A DNA stretch of 64,000 nt from Lachnospiraceae bacterium. GTDB taxonomy: Bacteria; Bacillota; Clostridia; Lachnospirales; Lachnospiraceae. Shown piece by piece: positions 17,143-27,300 of this stretch (position 1 is the first letter of the stretch; each line of letters begins with the position of its first letter). Made by a program: the position numbers and the translations under genes. The notes beneath the pieces were generated by a model. That model was not told the origin of the DNA and made no database searches. It saw only the letters and a program-made list of their open reading frames with translations. The DNA lies in contig JAFRSD010000041.1 in NCBI GenBank assembly GCA_017427775.1, forward strand, positions 1-64,000, read 5' to 3'.

Positions 17143-18307
17143 GGTTGTTGTACCCTCCTCTCTTGTCCTCTATGATGGTACCTTCCTGCAGAGCGACTAC
17201 GCGCTTCTGCATACGGTTTACCACCTCGCGGTCATGGGTAACGATAACGACCGTTGTACCGCGGCGGTTGATCTCTTCGAGAAGGGACATGATTTCATAG
17301 GAGTTCTGCGGGTCCAGGTTACCTGTCGGCTCGTCCGCGAGAATGATCATCGGGTTGTTGACCAATGCCCGCGCGATCGCCACACGCTGCTGTTCACCGC
17401 CGGAGAGCTCGTTCGGGAAGCTCTTGTATTTCTGTGAGAGTCCTACAAGATGCAGCACCTTCGAAACTTCCTTCGGAATGCTTCTCTTGGGTGCACCGAC
17501 AACTCTCTGGGCAAATGCCACGTTGTCATATACGCTTCGGTCCGGCAGCAGGCGGAAATCCTGGAACACGATTCCGATGTTACGGCGGTACTTGGAAACC
17601 TGCCGTCTGCGGAGCTTTGCCAGATTCTTGCCGGCGATCAGGATTTTGCCCTTCGAAGGAGAAATCTCTCTCATCATCAGACGGATCATCGTGGACTTAC
17701 CGGATCCGCTCGGGCCTACGATAAATACGAACTCGCCTTTACGGATGGAAAATGAAACATCCGTAAGCGCCACGCTGTCCTCGATCTGGCCTTCGTACTC
17801 TTTATGCACATTTTCAAAAACGATAACCGGTGTCTCTTCCGGAATGGAGGCGGAAGCCGTATCCTGCGATTCTTCTTCCTCGCCGTTCTCCGCCTCGGAT
17901 TCCTCTCCGGGCATCTTGAAATAGATGTCCTCGTCCTTCGACGTCTTCTGAGAGGTCATCTCCGCGGAATGCTCCGCTGCGGAGATGATGCTGCTGAAGC
18001 GATCGGCAGGTGACTCCTCCGTCGGCTTTCCGGCGGCTTCCTCTGCCTGATCGGTCGCTTCCGATATTTCATCCTTTACATCGTCCGCGGTTTCAGCGAT
18101 CTCAGTTTGCGCTTTGTCGGCGGTTTCTTCAGCCGCTTCCGCTACAGCTCCGGCCGTCTCAATGACTGTGTCCGTTGCTGCGTTAAGTTCCTCTGCGGCA
18201 TCCCCTACCGCTTCGGTTACACGCTCCGCGGAATCCGTTACCACTTCCGCCGCAGAAGCGTCCTCTGCTGCCGGCTGAACCGGCAGAATGTCCTTTTCGT
18301 CCGTCAT
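17135..18307 (-). CDS. ftsE: Cell division ATPase FtsE with long acidic N-terminal extension
   Basis: The C-terminal 230 residues (about 160-390) are a normal FtsE ATPase: Walker [10 protein letters not shown], signature LSGGEQQR, Walker [13 protein letters not shown], and the switch His in VIVTHD. The 390-residue total is far above the usual 225-230. The first 155 residues are Ala/Glu/Asp-rich amphipathic repeats (for example [20 protein letters not shown]), then a Ser/Glu-rich linker. The extension is very likely translated, because GGAGG lies 5 bases before its ATG and no start with a comparable site exists near the ATPase domain. A membrane-binding or regulatory role is inference. It follows the PucR-type gene by 35 bases. 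Confidence 0.9.
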   Translation of the reverse strand: MTDEKDILPVQPAAEDASAAEVVTDSAERVTEAVGDAAEELNAATDTVIETAGAVAEAAEETADKAQTEIAETADDVKDEISEATDQAEEAAGKPTEESPADRFSSIISAAEHSAEMTSQKTSKDEDIYFKMPGEESEAENGEEEESQDTASASIPEETPVIVFENVHKEYEGQIEDSVALTDVSFSIRKGEFVFIVGPSGSGKSTMIRLMMREISPSKGKILIAGKNLAKLRRRQVSKYRRNIGIVFQDFRLLPDRSVYDNVAFAQRVVGAPKRSIPKEVSKVLHLVGLSQKYKSFPNELSGGEQQRVAIARALVNNPMIILADEPTGNLDPQNSYEIMSLLEEINRRGTTVVIVTHDREVVNRMQKRVVALQEGTIIEDKRGGYNNRG

Positions 18308-18342
18308 TGTTCCTCCGCAATGCCCTAGAGCATTGTTCTACA

Positions 18343-19431
18343 CTAATTTTCCAGGCTTTCCATATACTTCATGTACTTAACAACCATCAGCGCGATCTTA
18401 AAGGTGATGGCGTCGTCAAATACACGAAGGTTCAGATTGGTGCTCCGCTGGAGTCTGTCCAGACGGTAAACCAACGTATTCCGGTGAATATACAGTTCTC
18501 TCGAAGTTTCCGATACGTTCAGGCTGTTCTCGAAGAACTTGTTGATCGTGCCGAGCGTCTCTTCGTCGAAATCGTCAGGCGAACGGCCGTCGAACACTTC
18601 GCGGATAAACATTTTGCAGAGCGGCATCGGCAGTTGGAAGATCAGGCGCCCGATTCCGAGGTTGTTGTACGCAACAACCTTCCGCTCGCTGTAGAAGATT
18701 TTGCCGACATCGAGTGCCATCTTCGCTTCCTTGTAGGAACGGGAGATGTCCTTGATCTCGTTCACGATCGTGCCGTAAGCCACATGCACTTTGCTCATGG
18801 CCTCGGTGTTCAGGTTATCCACGATCAGGTTGGCCGTGCTCATCAGATTGTCATACGTATCCGACTGCTTCAGCTCTTTTACGAAAATGATATTGCGCTC
18901 GTCAACCGCCGTGATAAAGTCGTGCGGGTTGCCGGCAAAAAGAACGCGGACCGTTTCCAGCGCATTCGTGTCCTTTTCCTTCTTCGTTTCGATCAGATAT
19001 ACAACCCTGCGGGTATCGGTCTCAATGTGCAGTTTCTTAGCCCGGTTATAAATATCCACCAGAAGCAGGTTGTCAAGGAGCAGGTTTTTTATGAAGTTAT
19101 CCTTGTCAAAACGCTCCTTGTAAGCAACAAGAAGGCTCTGCAACTGGAACGTCGCAATCTTGCCGACCATGTAAACATCATCGGACTCGCCGCGCACCAG
19201 CAGGATATACTCAAGCTGATGATCGTCGTAAACCTTGAAGAACTGGCACTCCGAAATCACCTGGCTGTCCGCCGGGGAATCGGCAAATGCGGCAACGGTC
19301 ACCTCATATTCATCCGTATTGTTCATTGTGGATGCAAGGGGCTTTCCCTCCGTATCCATTACGCAGAAATCCACGCGGGTGATCGACTTCATTCCGTCAA
19401 TCGTATTCTGAAGGATTTGGTTTGAAATCAT
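18343..19431 (-). CDS. PucR/CdaR-type transcriptional regulator
   Basis: The 362-residue protein ends in a PucR C-terminal helix-turn-helix (about 300-350) with the typical NVSETSRELYIHRNTLVYRLDRL. A GGDEF-like middle region (about 120-260) and an N-terminal sensor part resembling the sugar-diacid (CdaR) family precede it. The inducer is unknown. It lies just upstream of ftsE and could be co-transcribed with the division genes, which would be an unusual pairing. A promoter is at 19532-19560. AGGAGAAAGG is 10 or more bases from the ATG, so the start is somewhat uncertain. Confidence 0.8.
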   Translation of the reverse strand: MISNQILQNTIDGMKSITRVDFCVMDTEGKPLASTMNNTDEYEVTVAAFADSPADSQVISECQFFKVYDDHQLEYILLVRGESDDVYMVGKIATFQLQSLLVAYKERFDKDNFIKNLLLDNLLLVDIYNRAKKLHIETDTRRVVYLIETKKEKDTNALETVRVLFAGNPHDFITAVDERNIIFVKELKQSDTYDNLMSTANLIVDNLNTEAMSKVHVAYGTIVNEIKDISRSYKEAKMALDVGKIFYSERKVVAYNNLGIGRLIFQLPMPLCKMFIREVFDGRSPDDFDEETLGTINKFFENSLNVSETSRELYIHRNTLVYRLDRLQRSTNLNLRVFDDAITFKIALMVVKYMKYMESLEN

Positions 19432-19531
19432 GAGGTTACCGAACCTTTCTCCTGTATCAGGTTAATTCTGTTAAATTGTACTGCTCCGCGGGCCCGGAAT
19501 CATCCTTCTAAGCCCAAATAAACCTATTGTT

Positions 19532-19560
19532 ATTCTAACATTTCGGACTTTTTAAGGCAA
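19532..19560 (-). promoter_or_regulatory. Promoter of the PucR-type gene
   Basis: Minus strand -35 TTGCCT (19555-19560), 17-base spacer, -10 TAGAAT (19532-19537). The leader would be about 95 bases. Confidence 0.6.
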
Positions 19561-19625
19561 GCCAAAAATGTTCGTGTGACACAATTATTAAAGAATCTTC
19601 ACGAAATGAACACATTTTCAAATAA

Positions 19626-20990
19626 TCACTTCTGATACCAGTGCCTGCGCGTTTCAATATACGTATACTGTTCCGCGATATCCTCGGGATAACCGAGCTT
19701 CTTACGCTGCTCGTAACTCACGGAATCCGCCTCCGGACAGCTGCTGCTATCCCAGTAATGCTGGGTATCGGTCATAAACTTCGCGGTAACGTTGAGGTAC
19801 GACCAGTCGACAGTACCGGAACCGTCCCAGCCCCAGCACGGATCTACGTAATACCAGTACGGTCCGATCTTGATCATATTCCAGCCGTGCGCTTCACGCT
19901 CGCGGAAGGCCGTTCCGTCTACCATGATGACTTCAAGACCGATTGCGGAGCAGAGAAGGCAGAAGGAGGTAGAGTATCCGGTACAGATCCCTTCGCCGCC
20001 GAAAAATGCGCCGTACGGGTTGTCCGAGTTCAGCTTCTGACCTCTTAAAGAATAATGGTCATAGTCGTAATTAACGTGTTCCACGATGTACTGATAGATC
20101 TTCTTCTCGGCTGTCTCGAGCGTCATCACATGTCCGTCAAAGAGCTCTATTAACACCGTTCTACAATAGTCGTATAACCGTATGTCCTGCGGATCTGTGA
20201 GCATATTGCGGTTGCCTGTACGGAGTGCCGTTACGAGATCGGGGTTGAAACCGCTTTCGTATTTGCCGCGGTAATAAACATCGTACAGGTCCGGAGGCTG
20301 ATTCGTCGGATCATAATCAATGATCGGCACGATCTCGGGCTCCTGTGTAGGTTCCGGCGTGGGCTCCTCCGTAGGCGTAGGAATCGGCGTGGACGTCGGC
20401 GTGGGATTTTCGGTCGGTACAACGCTGTACTTCGCCTTACCGGTACGGAGAACCTCTTCGATTGTCTCAATGGCGGCCGCAGGGTCATCGCACACAAGAA
20501 AGATCAGATAACGGTCATAAGACAGGATCTTGCCGTTTTTGAGCTTCTTGACCTGTTCCGGGAGATACCCCTTAAACGTTTCGATACGGTCATCCATACG
20601 GAAACGGTACATTTCAAGGACCTTATCGCGGTTATCCTTCTCGGGAACGACCGCTACCGCAATCTCATCTGCGTTAGCGACCGAACAGCCGATGTAATGG
20701 AAATCCGAAACGATTTTGCTGTCCGAAAAACCCTTTACGTTGTAACAGAGTTCGAAGTAATCATCGCGGTTTTCGGGCTCCTCAAGGTCGAACATCTCGA
20801 TCGATCCGCTTGCAAAGTCTTTCTGGCTTTCCCGGATGGACATTGCCAGGTCATATGCCGAAACATCTTTATAATCTGTCTTTTCTCTCTTATCGCCTTT
20901 GCCGTTCTCCTTGCCGCAGGCAGTTGTTGTCAAAGTCAAAATAATTGTAAGGGCCAATGCTGCTGCCCTCTTAAAAGTGATACTATGCAT
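19626..20990 (-). CDS. Lipoprotein with DUF4358 and transglutaminase-like domain
   Basis: The 454-residue protein has a lipoprotein signal (lipobox TTAC near residue 22), a DUF4358-like domain (about 45-200), a Pro/Thr linker (about 210-240, TPTSTPIPTPTEEPT) and a transglutaminase-like cysteine peptidase fold (about 285-450). The likely catalytic Cys is in EGICTGYS (about 335), His in AHGWNMIK (about 368) and Asp in YVDPCWG (about 381). It probably acts outside the membrane on protein or peptidoglycan amides. I start at 20990, where GAGGAG precedes ATG and the signal peptide begins. The frame stays open upstream, but that part has no signal or homology. Confidence 0.85.
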   Translation of the reverse strand: MHSITFKRAAALALTIILTLTTTACGKENGKGDKREKTDYKDVSAYDLAMSIRESQKDFASGSIEMFDLEEPENRDDYFELCYNVKGFSDSKIVSDFHYIGCSVANADEIAVAVVPEKDNRDKVLEMYRFRMDDRIETFKGYLPEQVKKLKNGKILSYDRYLIFLVCDDPAAAIETIEEVLRTGKAKYSVVPTENPTPTSTPIPTPTEEPTPEPTQEPEIVPIIDYDPTNQPPDLYDVYYRGKYESGFNPDLVTALRTGNRNMLTDPQDIRLYDYCRTVLIELFDGHVMTLETAEKKIYQYIVEHVNYDYDHYSLRGQKLNSDNPYGAFFGGEGICTGYSTSFCLLCSAIGLEVIMVDGTAFREREAHGWNMIKIGPYWYYVDPCWGWDGSGTVDWSYLNVTAKFMTDTQHYWDSSSCPEADSVSYEQRKKLGYPEDIAEQYTYIETRRHWYQK

Positions 20991-21054
20991 AGTATTTCTC
21001 CTCACACATAAATTCTCAGGCCGGAACCCCCATTCCGCCCGTTCTTTCTTACAT

Positions 21055-21087
21055 AACACAAGCCTGCCGAGTTGTCGGCAGGCTTGC
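21055..21087 (-). terminator. Strong hairpin after the MsmK-type ATPase gene
   Basis: A perfect 12-bp stem CAAGCCTGCCGA/TCGGCAGGCTTG with loop CAAC starts about 20 bases after the stop at 21109. On the minus strand TGTTATG follows, so the T-run is weak; it may act as a terminator or an mRNA-protecting 3' hairpin. Confidence 0.55.
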
Positions 21088-21108
21088 GGAAAATATCCGG
21101 ATAATCGA

Positions 21109-22221
21109 TTAGTGAGTAATGATCTGCTCGGTTTCCTTATCGAAGATGTGCATCTTAGCAAGGTCCATAGCAATCGTGATGGTATCGCCCGGTCTTGCAG
21201 TCGTACGAGGATCAACACGAGCGGTGATATCGTAATCATCAACGGAGAAGTACAGGAATACTTCTGCGCCGAGAAGTTCGTATACACGTACGGTAGCTGC
21301 GAAGGAAGCTTCCGGATGAGCCATGATGAAGTCTTCGTTGTCCTTGATGTCCTCAGGACGGATACCGAGTACAACTTCTCTGTCCTCATAACCGCCATCG
21401 ATGAGCTTCTTAGCTCTCGACTCGGGAACAAGGATACGGTTGGAACCGAAGTTAAGATATACATCGCCGCCTTCTACGGAAACAAGGCAATCAAGGAAGT
21501 TCATCTGAGGAGATCCCATGAATCCTGCTACAAACAGGTTGCCCGGCTTGTCGTACAGGTTCTGAGGAGTATCAACCTGCTGGATGACACCGTCCTTCAT
21601 AACGACGATTCTGGTACCGAGGGTCATAGCCTCTGTCTGGTCATGTGTTACGTAGATGATCGTAGCTTCCAGTCTCTGGTGGATCTTGGAAATCTCAATT
21701 CTCATCTGTACACGAAGCTTTGCATCCAGGTTGGAGAGCGGCTCGTCCATAAGGAATACCTTAGGATTACGTACGATAGCACGTCCCATGGCTACACGCT
21801 GTCTCTGACCACCGGAGAGAGCCTTCGGCTTACGGTCAAGGAGCTGTTCGATACCGAGGATCTTAGCAGCCTCGTTAACGAGCTTTTCGATCTGGTCCTT
21901 CGGAACTTTTCTGAGTTTCAGACCGAATGCCATGTTGTCGAATACCGACATATGAGGATACAGAGCGTAGTTCTGGAATACCATTGCGATATCTCTGTCC
22001 TTAGGCTCAACGTCGTTCATCAGTCTGTCGCCGATGTAAAGCTCGCCGGCGGTAATTTCTTCCAAACCTGCGATCATACGAAGTGTGGTGGACTTACCAC
22101 ATCCGGAAGGACCTACGAAGATGATGAACTCCTGATCCTTGATGTCAAGGTTGAAATCCTTAACTGCAACAAATCCGTTCGGATATGTCTTGTTAATGTT
22201 AATCAGCTTTAAACTTGCCAT
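21109..22221 (-). CDS. msmK: Sugar ABC transporter ATP-binding protein (MsmK/UgpC/MalK type)
   Basis: The 370-residue protein has an ABC domain (Walker [10 protein letters not shown], signature LSGGQRQR, Walker [13 protein letters not shown], switch YVTHDQ) and a C-terminal OB-fold (MalK regulatory) domain from about residue 240, including GIRPEDI. Enzymes of this type energise carbohydrate importers. No binding protein or permease is nearby, which fits the shared MsmK of Firmicutes that serves several importers. The start at ATG 22221 has AGGAGG 8 bases upstream; the frame extends 11 codons further without a ribosome site. Confidence 0.92.
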   Translation of the reverse strand: MASLKLININKTYPNGFVAVKDFNLDIKDQEFIIFVGPSGCGKSTTLRMIAGLEEITAGELYIGDRLMNDVEPKDRDIAMVFQNYALYPHMSVFDNMAFGLKLRKVPKDQIEKLVNEAAKILGIEQLLDRKPKALSGGQRQRVAMGRAIVRNPKVFLMDEPLSNLDAKLRVQMRIEISKIHQRLEATIIYVTHDQTEAMTLGTRIVVMKDGVIQQVDTPQNLYDKPGNLFVAGFMGSPQMNFLDCLVSVEGGDVYLNFGSNRILVPESRAKKLIDGGYEDREVVLGIRPEDIKDNEDFIMAHPEASFAATVRVYELLGAEVFLYFSVDDYDITARVDPRTTARPGDTITIAMDLAKMHIFDKETEQIITH

Positions 22222-22555
22222 TAATTTTGCCTCCTGAAAAATATATGTGCGCAATATTCACACAAAATAGCATAGCATCATATTACACAACAAAGCCCGA
22301 AAATGCCATATTGCAAATTACCAAAGAAGATTTAAGCGTTTTGTTAAAAATGCCCAACTTTTGCAAAGGGGCGTATATTGTTGGAAGTTTTTCCCAATTT
22401 TTCACCGTGAAAACTGTCTATTATTGATAAAACTCGGAGAGGAATTGCTTTTTTTGTGGCATTTTGCTACACTGAAGCGGGTACTTTCGGCCGAGAAACA
22501 GCGGAATGTACTCATTTTCCGGCAAATACGAATGAAATATCACGGAGAAACCGTT
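22222..22555. promoter_or_regulatory. Divergent intergenic region with a TTTTCAC-c-GTGAAAA palindrome
   Basis: This 334-base AT-rich spacer separates the minus-strand msmK-type gene from the plus-strand SDR gene and must hold both promoters. A palindrome with 7-bp arms (TTTTCAC/GTGAAAA, one central base) lies at 22399-22413 and looks like a repressor operator. On the plus strand TATTAT at 22419-22424 is a possible -10 for the SDR gene; I cannot fix either -35. Confidence 0.45.
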
Positions 22556-23278
22556 ATGAAAACCTATGTAATCACGGGAGCCAGCGGTGGAATCGGCTCC
22601 GGTATCGCAAAAAAGCTCGCCTCGGAGGGCTGCCGCCTCATTCTCTTCGGAAACCGCAATGAAGCGGTGCTTCGCGAACTTGAGGACGAGGTTGCGAAGT
22701 CCGTCCCCTGCAAAACCTTTCTCGGAGATCTCTCCGATGAGAAGTTCGTCCGCGATTCGATTCAGGAATCGCTCGCGGAGTTCGGCAATATCGACGGGCT
22801 CGTGCACGCGGCCGGCGTTGCTTCGATCGGGCTGATGACCGATCTCTCGCTGACGGACTGGAACCGCCTGTTCAGCGTAAACCTGACTTCGGCATTCCTC
22901 CTCTGTAAAGAGATCGCGCCGCACATGATCAAAAAGCAGGACGGACGCATTCTTCTCGTTTCCTCCGTCTGGGGCGGGCGGGGTGCTTCCTGCGAAGTTG
23001 CCTACTCCGCCACGAAAGGCGGCATGAATTCCTTCACGAAAGCGCTGGCGAAGGAACTTGCGCCGAGCGGCGTTGCCGTCAACGCGCTTGCGCCGGGACT
23101 TGTGGACACACCGATGAACAGCACGCTTTCCGAAGAAGAACTCGCGGCCGTGATCGATGAGATCCCCGCCTGCCGTATGACCGATCCGGCCGAAGTCGCC
23201 GAAATGGTCTCCCTTCTTTTAAAAGCCCCCTCCTACCTGACCGGTCAGATCATCGGATTTGACGGCGGCTGGGAATAA
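22556..23278 (+). CDS. Short-chain dehydrogenase/reductase (FabG-like)
   Basis: This 240-residue Rossmann enzyme has the classical SDR motifs: TGASGGIGSG cofactor loop (7-16), HAAG (the NNAG equivalent), catalytic Ser in LLVSSVWG, YSATK catalytic Tyr and Lys, and PGLVDTPM. FabG-like 3-oxoacyl-ACP reductase is the closest guess, but no other fatty acid gene is near, so the substrate is open. ATG at 22556 has GGAGA 8 bases upstream. It stands alone on the plus strand, convergent with the amidase gene. Confidence 0.85.
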   Translation: MKTYVITGASGGIGSGIAKKLASEGCRLILFGNRNEAVLRELEDEVAKSVPCKTFLGDLSDEKFVRDSIQESLAEFGNIDGLVHAAGVASIGLMTDLSLTDWNRLFSVNLTSAFLLCKEIAPHMIKKQDGRILLVSSVWGGRGASCEVAYSATKGGMNSFTKALAKELAPSGVAVNALAPGLVDTPMNSTLSEEELAAVIDEIPACRMTDPAEVAEMVSLLLKAPSYLTGQIIGFDGGWE

Positions 23279-23334
23279 GGGCCGACGGCACGCAACAACA
23301 CGCAGGCCATAAAACAACGCACAAAGCATAAAGC

Positions 23335-23370
23335 GAGCCCCTCCGGACCGGTCCGAAGGGGCTTTCATTA
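23335..23370. terminator. Convergent terminator hairpin
   Basis: AGCCCCTCCGGACC pairs with GGTCCGAAGGGGCT (one mismatch region), followed by TTTCATT on the plus strand. It sits between the convergent SDR and amidase genes and probably stops the SDR transcript. Confidence 0.65.
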
Positions 23371-23374
23371 TCTT

Positions 23375-24181
23375 CTATTTCGAATAATGTGAGATCAGAA
23401 ACTTCGCCATGGCTTCCGCTTCGGCTGCCGCAAGCTTTTTGATTGCGGCGTCGTCCTTTACGAACGCGAAATCCTTCTCGTTATCCATGAAGCAGGACTC
23501 TAAGATAACCGCCGGGATGCCGAGAGACGCTCCGTGACGACAGATCGCGTAATAGTCCACCGGCACACCGTTCTCATCAAACGTATCACCGCTGTTCCGG
23601 GTTTCATATCCGCGTCTGCGGAGTCCGAGAGCCTCGGTCGCATCCATCAGCGTATTCGCCAGTTCCTTGGAAATTCCGTTGATGTTGGGTTGCTTCGAAA
23701 TGCAGACCATCGTGCCGCGCAGATTGTGCGCGTCGGATGCGTTCAGGTGCAGGCTCACAAGAATCTGGGCACCCATCTCTTTACCATATTCCACGCGCTT
23801 TCTGAGGTCCGTTCCGAGGTCGTCCGAGAAACACTCATTGGTCTCTCTCGTCAGATATACCTCGATATCCGGATAGTGCTCATTCAGATATGCGCGTATC
23901 TCCTTTGCGAGCTGCAGCACAACCGTGCGTTCCTCAACGCCGTAATAGATGGCGCCCGTCCAGCGTCCGCCGTGTCCCGGATCGAGACAAAGGATATACG
24001 GCTTGCGGGGCACCTCGGTCGGCGTCGGGCTGAGTGCCGTCGTCGGCGTCAGCGTCGGTGCCTTGGTCGTCGTCTGCAGATGATCGATCCATTCGTAATC
24101 GTCCTCCTCGTCCTCGCCGCATGCGGTCAAAAGGACGCAAAATACACATAGTAAGCCTAACAGCAGTATAATCTTTTTCAT
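23375..24181 (-). CDS. N-acetylmuramoyl-L-alanine amidase (Amidase_3) lipoprotein
   Basis: The 268-residue protein opens with a classic lipoprotein signal (MKKIILLLG...LLTAC) and an acidic, then Thr/Pro-rich linker. The amidase_3 domain (about 60-265) has LDPGHGG, the Glu in YGVEERTVVL, LSLHLNASD and VILESCFMDNEKD, which supply the zinc and catalytic residues. It cleaves the bond between muramic acid and stem peptide outside the membrane. I start at the ATG of the signal peptide (24181); an in-frame ATG at 24208 exists, and neither has a clear ribosome site. Confidence 0.88.
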   Translation of the reverse strand: MKKIILLLGLLCVFCVLLTACGEDEEDDYEWIDHLQTTTKAPTLTPTTALSPTPTEVPRKPYILCLDPGHGGRWTGAIYYGVEERTVVLQLAKEIRAYLNEHYPDIEVYLTRETNECFSDDLGTDLRKRVEYGKEMGAQILVSLHLNASDAHNLRGTMVCISKQPNINGISKELANTLMDATEALGLRRRGYETRNSGDTFDENGVPVDYYAICRHGASLGIPAVILESCFMDNEKDFAFVKDDAAIKKLAAAEAEAMAKFLISHYSK

Positions 24182-24243
24182 TATTCTATATGGTAAAGCG
24201 GCCGGCATAAACCCGTCGTTTCTTCACCTTACCCCCTAACTTA

Positions 24244-24282
24244 AAAACCTCCCCAAGTATACCACCCGGGGAGGTTTTTTAC
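24244..24282 (-). terminator. Terminator after the GGDEF/EAL gene (T-runs on both strands)
   Basis: AAACCTCCCC pairs with GGGGAGGTTT across about 15 bases, with T-rich tails on both strands. On the minus strand it lies about 90 bases after the stop at 24372. Confidence 0.8.
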
Positions 24283-24371
24283 AATCCATTACATAAAAGA
24301 TTCACAAAAAATCCGATGTTCAGACACGGCTTTTATGACGCCGTTTTCTTTCGCGGAAAATGCCCCGAAGG

Positions 24372-27300
24372 TCACACTTCCCTGCACATCAGGAAGCTGA
24401 TATCCTCCGGCTCATAACTGAAGCGCGCGCTGTCCGCGGAGCTCAATACAAGGCTGAACGAAGTGTTCTCAAACTGGCCGCGTCCGCGCTTCGTCTTGCT
24501 TCCGATACCGATTGTCTCCGCGCCTTCGAAACGCATGACGATATCGGACGCGCTGACACGGATCTCCGCGGAGCCGTCCCGGCATCCGAGGCCGACACAG
24601 GTCTTTGCTTTGAGAACCGCCTGCATCTCGAGGTGGTTGGCCGTCATCTTCACGCTCTTGTTTCCGAGTGTTCCGATCGCCACCTGACTGTCGCCCGAGG
24701 CGGTCAGATTCAGCTTCACGTTCCGGAGCGTCAGTTCGCAGTCCGATGTGTACGAACCGATTGCCGCGGCACGGTCCGCGTTGATCTCCGCTTTGATACG
24801 GGTCTCGGATATGATGACCGGAGAGACGTTGTTGCAGATTCCGATTCCGACAGCTCTCTCGCCGCTGATCGTCTCGTAGAGATTCTTGCATCGCGCGATG
24901 GTAATGCCGGCCTTACGGTTCGAGTAACCGCCGCCGATTCCGACACACTCCTTGCCGTCGAGCTTGAGCGTGATCTCGCCGCCCATATCGATCAGGATGC
25001 GGCCGATCGTCTGCGTCGTGTCGCCGCCGATTCCGTACGCTCTGTCGCCAGTTCCGAAAACTGTCAGCTTGCCGTCTCCGGTCACGGTAAGCCGCGAGCT
25101 CTCCGGCACGCGGATCCCCTTACGGTTCAGCACGGTCGTCCCTTCGATGACAAGCGTCACATCACAGTTGTTTCCGATTTCAATGCAGGGGTGTCGCTGG
25201 TACGAATCCAGGTTCACTCTGCGAAGGTGTATCGTAGTCGTCGTATTGTCCGGGATACGGATCAGCACGTCAACGGTGATTCTCGGATTTCCGACAATAC
25301 TCAGTTCACGCCGGTTCACCACAATCTCGGTATAATGATCGGTCGTAACAAGCGGCATCAGCATGATCTCCTGCTCGCGGTCGACAAGGTACGTCTTCTT
25401 CGTACGGCTGCCGGTCGTCTGCAGGTTGAAGGATACAATCTCATCACGGATCTCACGCGGAATCTCCTCAAGGAAGACTTCGCTCGGTCTCGCGGTATAG
25501 AAGCCCTGGATCAGATCCACGCCGAGCCTTACAACGGTATCCATCTCTTCCCGCGTCTCGACGCCCTCCGCGAGGGACATGAATCCGTTCTCGCGGGCAA
25601 ATTCGACGATGTTCGCCACGAAATACTGTTTCTTGCTGTCTCCCTCGATATTGGTGATCAGGTTGCGGTCGATCTTCACGTAATCGGGCATGTAATTGAG
25701 CAGGTTCGTTACGTTCGAGTAACCGGTGCCGTAATCGTCGATTGCGACACGGAAGCCGTTCTGCTGGCTCCTTTTCCGGATATCGTCAAGCTGTTCTTCG
25801 TTCAGTTCGGTCTGCTCGGTAAATTCGATAACCACATGCGACAGAAGGCTCGGGAAATCCTTTACCAGCTGCCGGAAATCCGTATCCTTTAAAGTAACCT
25901 TCGGAATACTGTTGATGAACATCTTCTTGTCGGCGAAAAAATCCATATTCCGGTTCATGATCTCCAGAACGTTCCGGAACGTCAGCCGCTCGATGTCATA
26001 TAATTTGCCGAGCAGTTCCGCATAGTTCAGAATGGAAAGCGGACTGATCTTCTCGTCGTCTCCGCTCCGCATCAGAGCCTCATAAGCGTATATGGACCCG
26101 GTCTTCGCGCTGATGATCGGCTGGAAGCGGTAGGTGAACAGGTTCTCATCAATGATGCTGCGCACCGCCTCGCGCTCCTCCGCGTTGATCTCACCGGGAA
26201 GCTCCGCTTCCGCTCGCTCGGCAAAGGTATCCTGCTTTGCGCTCTTCTTCTGGGCAAGTACTTCGTTCGTGAAATCATCGATCTGGCTTTCCTCGGTGAT
26301 CTCGCGAAGAAGCGACGCATACACGATATCGATGGTATACTGCTTACCGCCGAACTGGTTCAGCGTTCTGAGACGGTTCCGGATCTCTCTCAAAAGTCCG
26401 TTCACATCGGGCTCGCGGTCATAGATGCCCGCTACAACGAATTCGTCATTGCCGAACCGCGCGACGATATCGCGGTCATGTACCGAATTCAGCAGGACCT
26501 TGGTTAACGTCATCAAGGCGACATTGCCTTCGTCACGGCCGAACATCTCGTTAATGCTCGAGAACCGGCTGATGTCAAGCGACAACAGGAAGATCCTGCG
26601 TTCCTTGCCTTCCATCCGGTCGAACTGTTCCGCCAGCGCGGCGCGGTAGCCTTTGAAATTGTAAAGACCGGTCATCGTGTCACGGATGGCGTTGCTCGTG
26701 TAATAATCGGCGAAAACGGTTTTCTGCCGCTGGCATTCAAGAGACGTCTCGAGGTTTCTCATCCAGCGGTCAAAGGACGACGTGATGCCGCACGGGCGGT
26801 TTCCGTAGCATACGGACACATAACCGAATACCCGGTTCATAAAATGCAGCGACGAAAAATAAAACACTCTCGGCGTCTCGCACGGCTCATCGAGCGCGGG
26901 CAGGAGCTTCTGCTTCGGGAAATAAGCCTCGCTCGAAACCTGCCGCACATCAGAATGATTCAAAGCAAGCAGGATATTGTCGGAGAAACGCGTCATCGGT
27001 TCGGTCTCATGCAGGGCCCGTTCATTCAGGCACAGATAGAACGCGGCACAGTCCTTTCCGAGATACCGCTCATAATAATCAAGTTTCCAGAGCCATGTTT
27101 CGAAATCCTCTGCTCCGGCGATCTCCTCTTCCATGAAGTTGAGCGGCGAATCAAACCGGCGGTCCTTCACGAGCAGGTTTTCAAGACGGATCCTCGAATA
27201 ATCGCCGAGCGCATAGAAATCACATCCGCAGGTTGCCTTCGGCACAAGCAGACAGTCATGCTCGTTGGACACAAGCGGGTATCGTTCCTCGCCGAGCACT

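Noticed and set aside
20991-21464. N-terminal extension of the transglutaminase lipoprotein
   Set aside because: The extra 158 codons run through the hairpin at 21055-21087 and into the end of the MsmK gene, antisense-free but without a signal or homology; a good ribosome site and lipoprotein signal mark 20990 as the start.
24360-25892. A 510-codon plus-strand open frame opposite the GGDEF/EAL gene
   Set aside because: It is an antisense shadow; composition follows the minus-strand coding frame.
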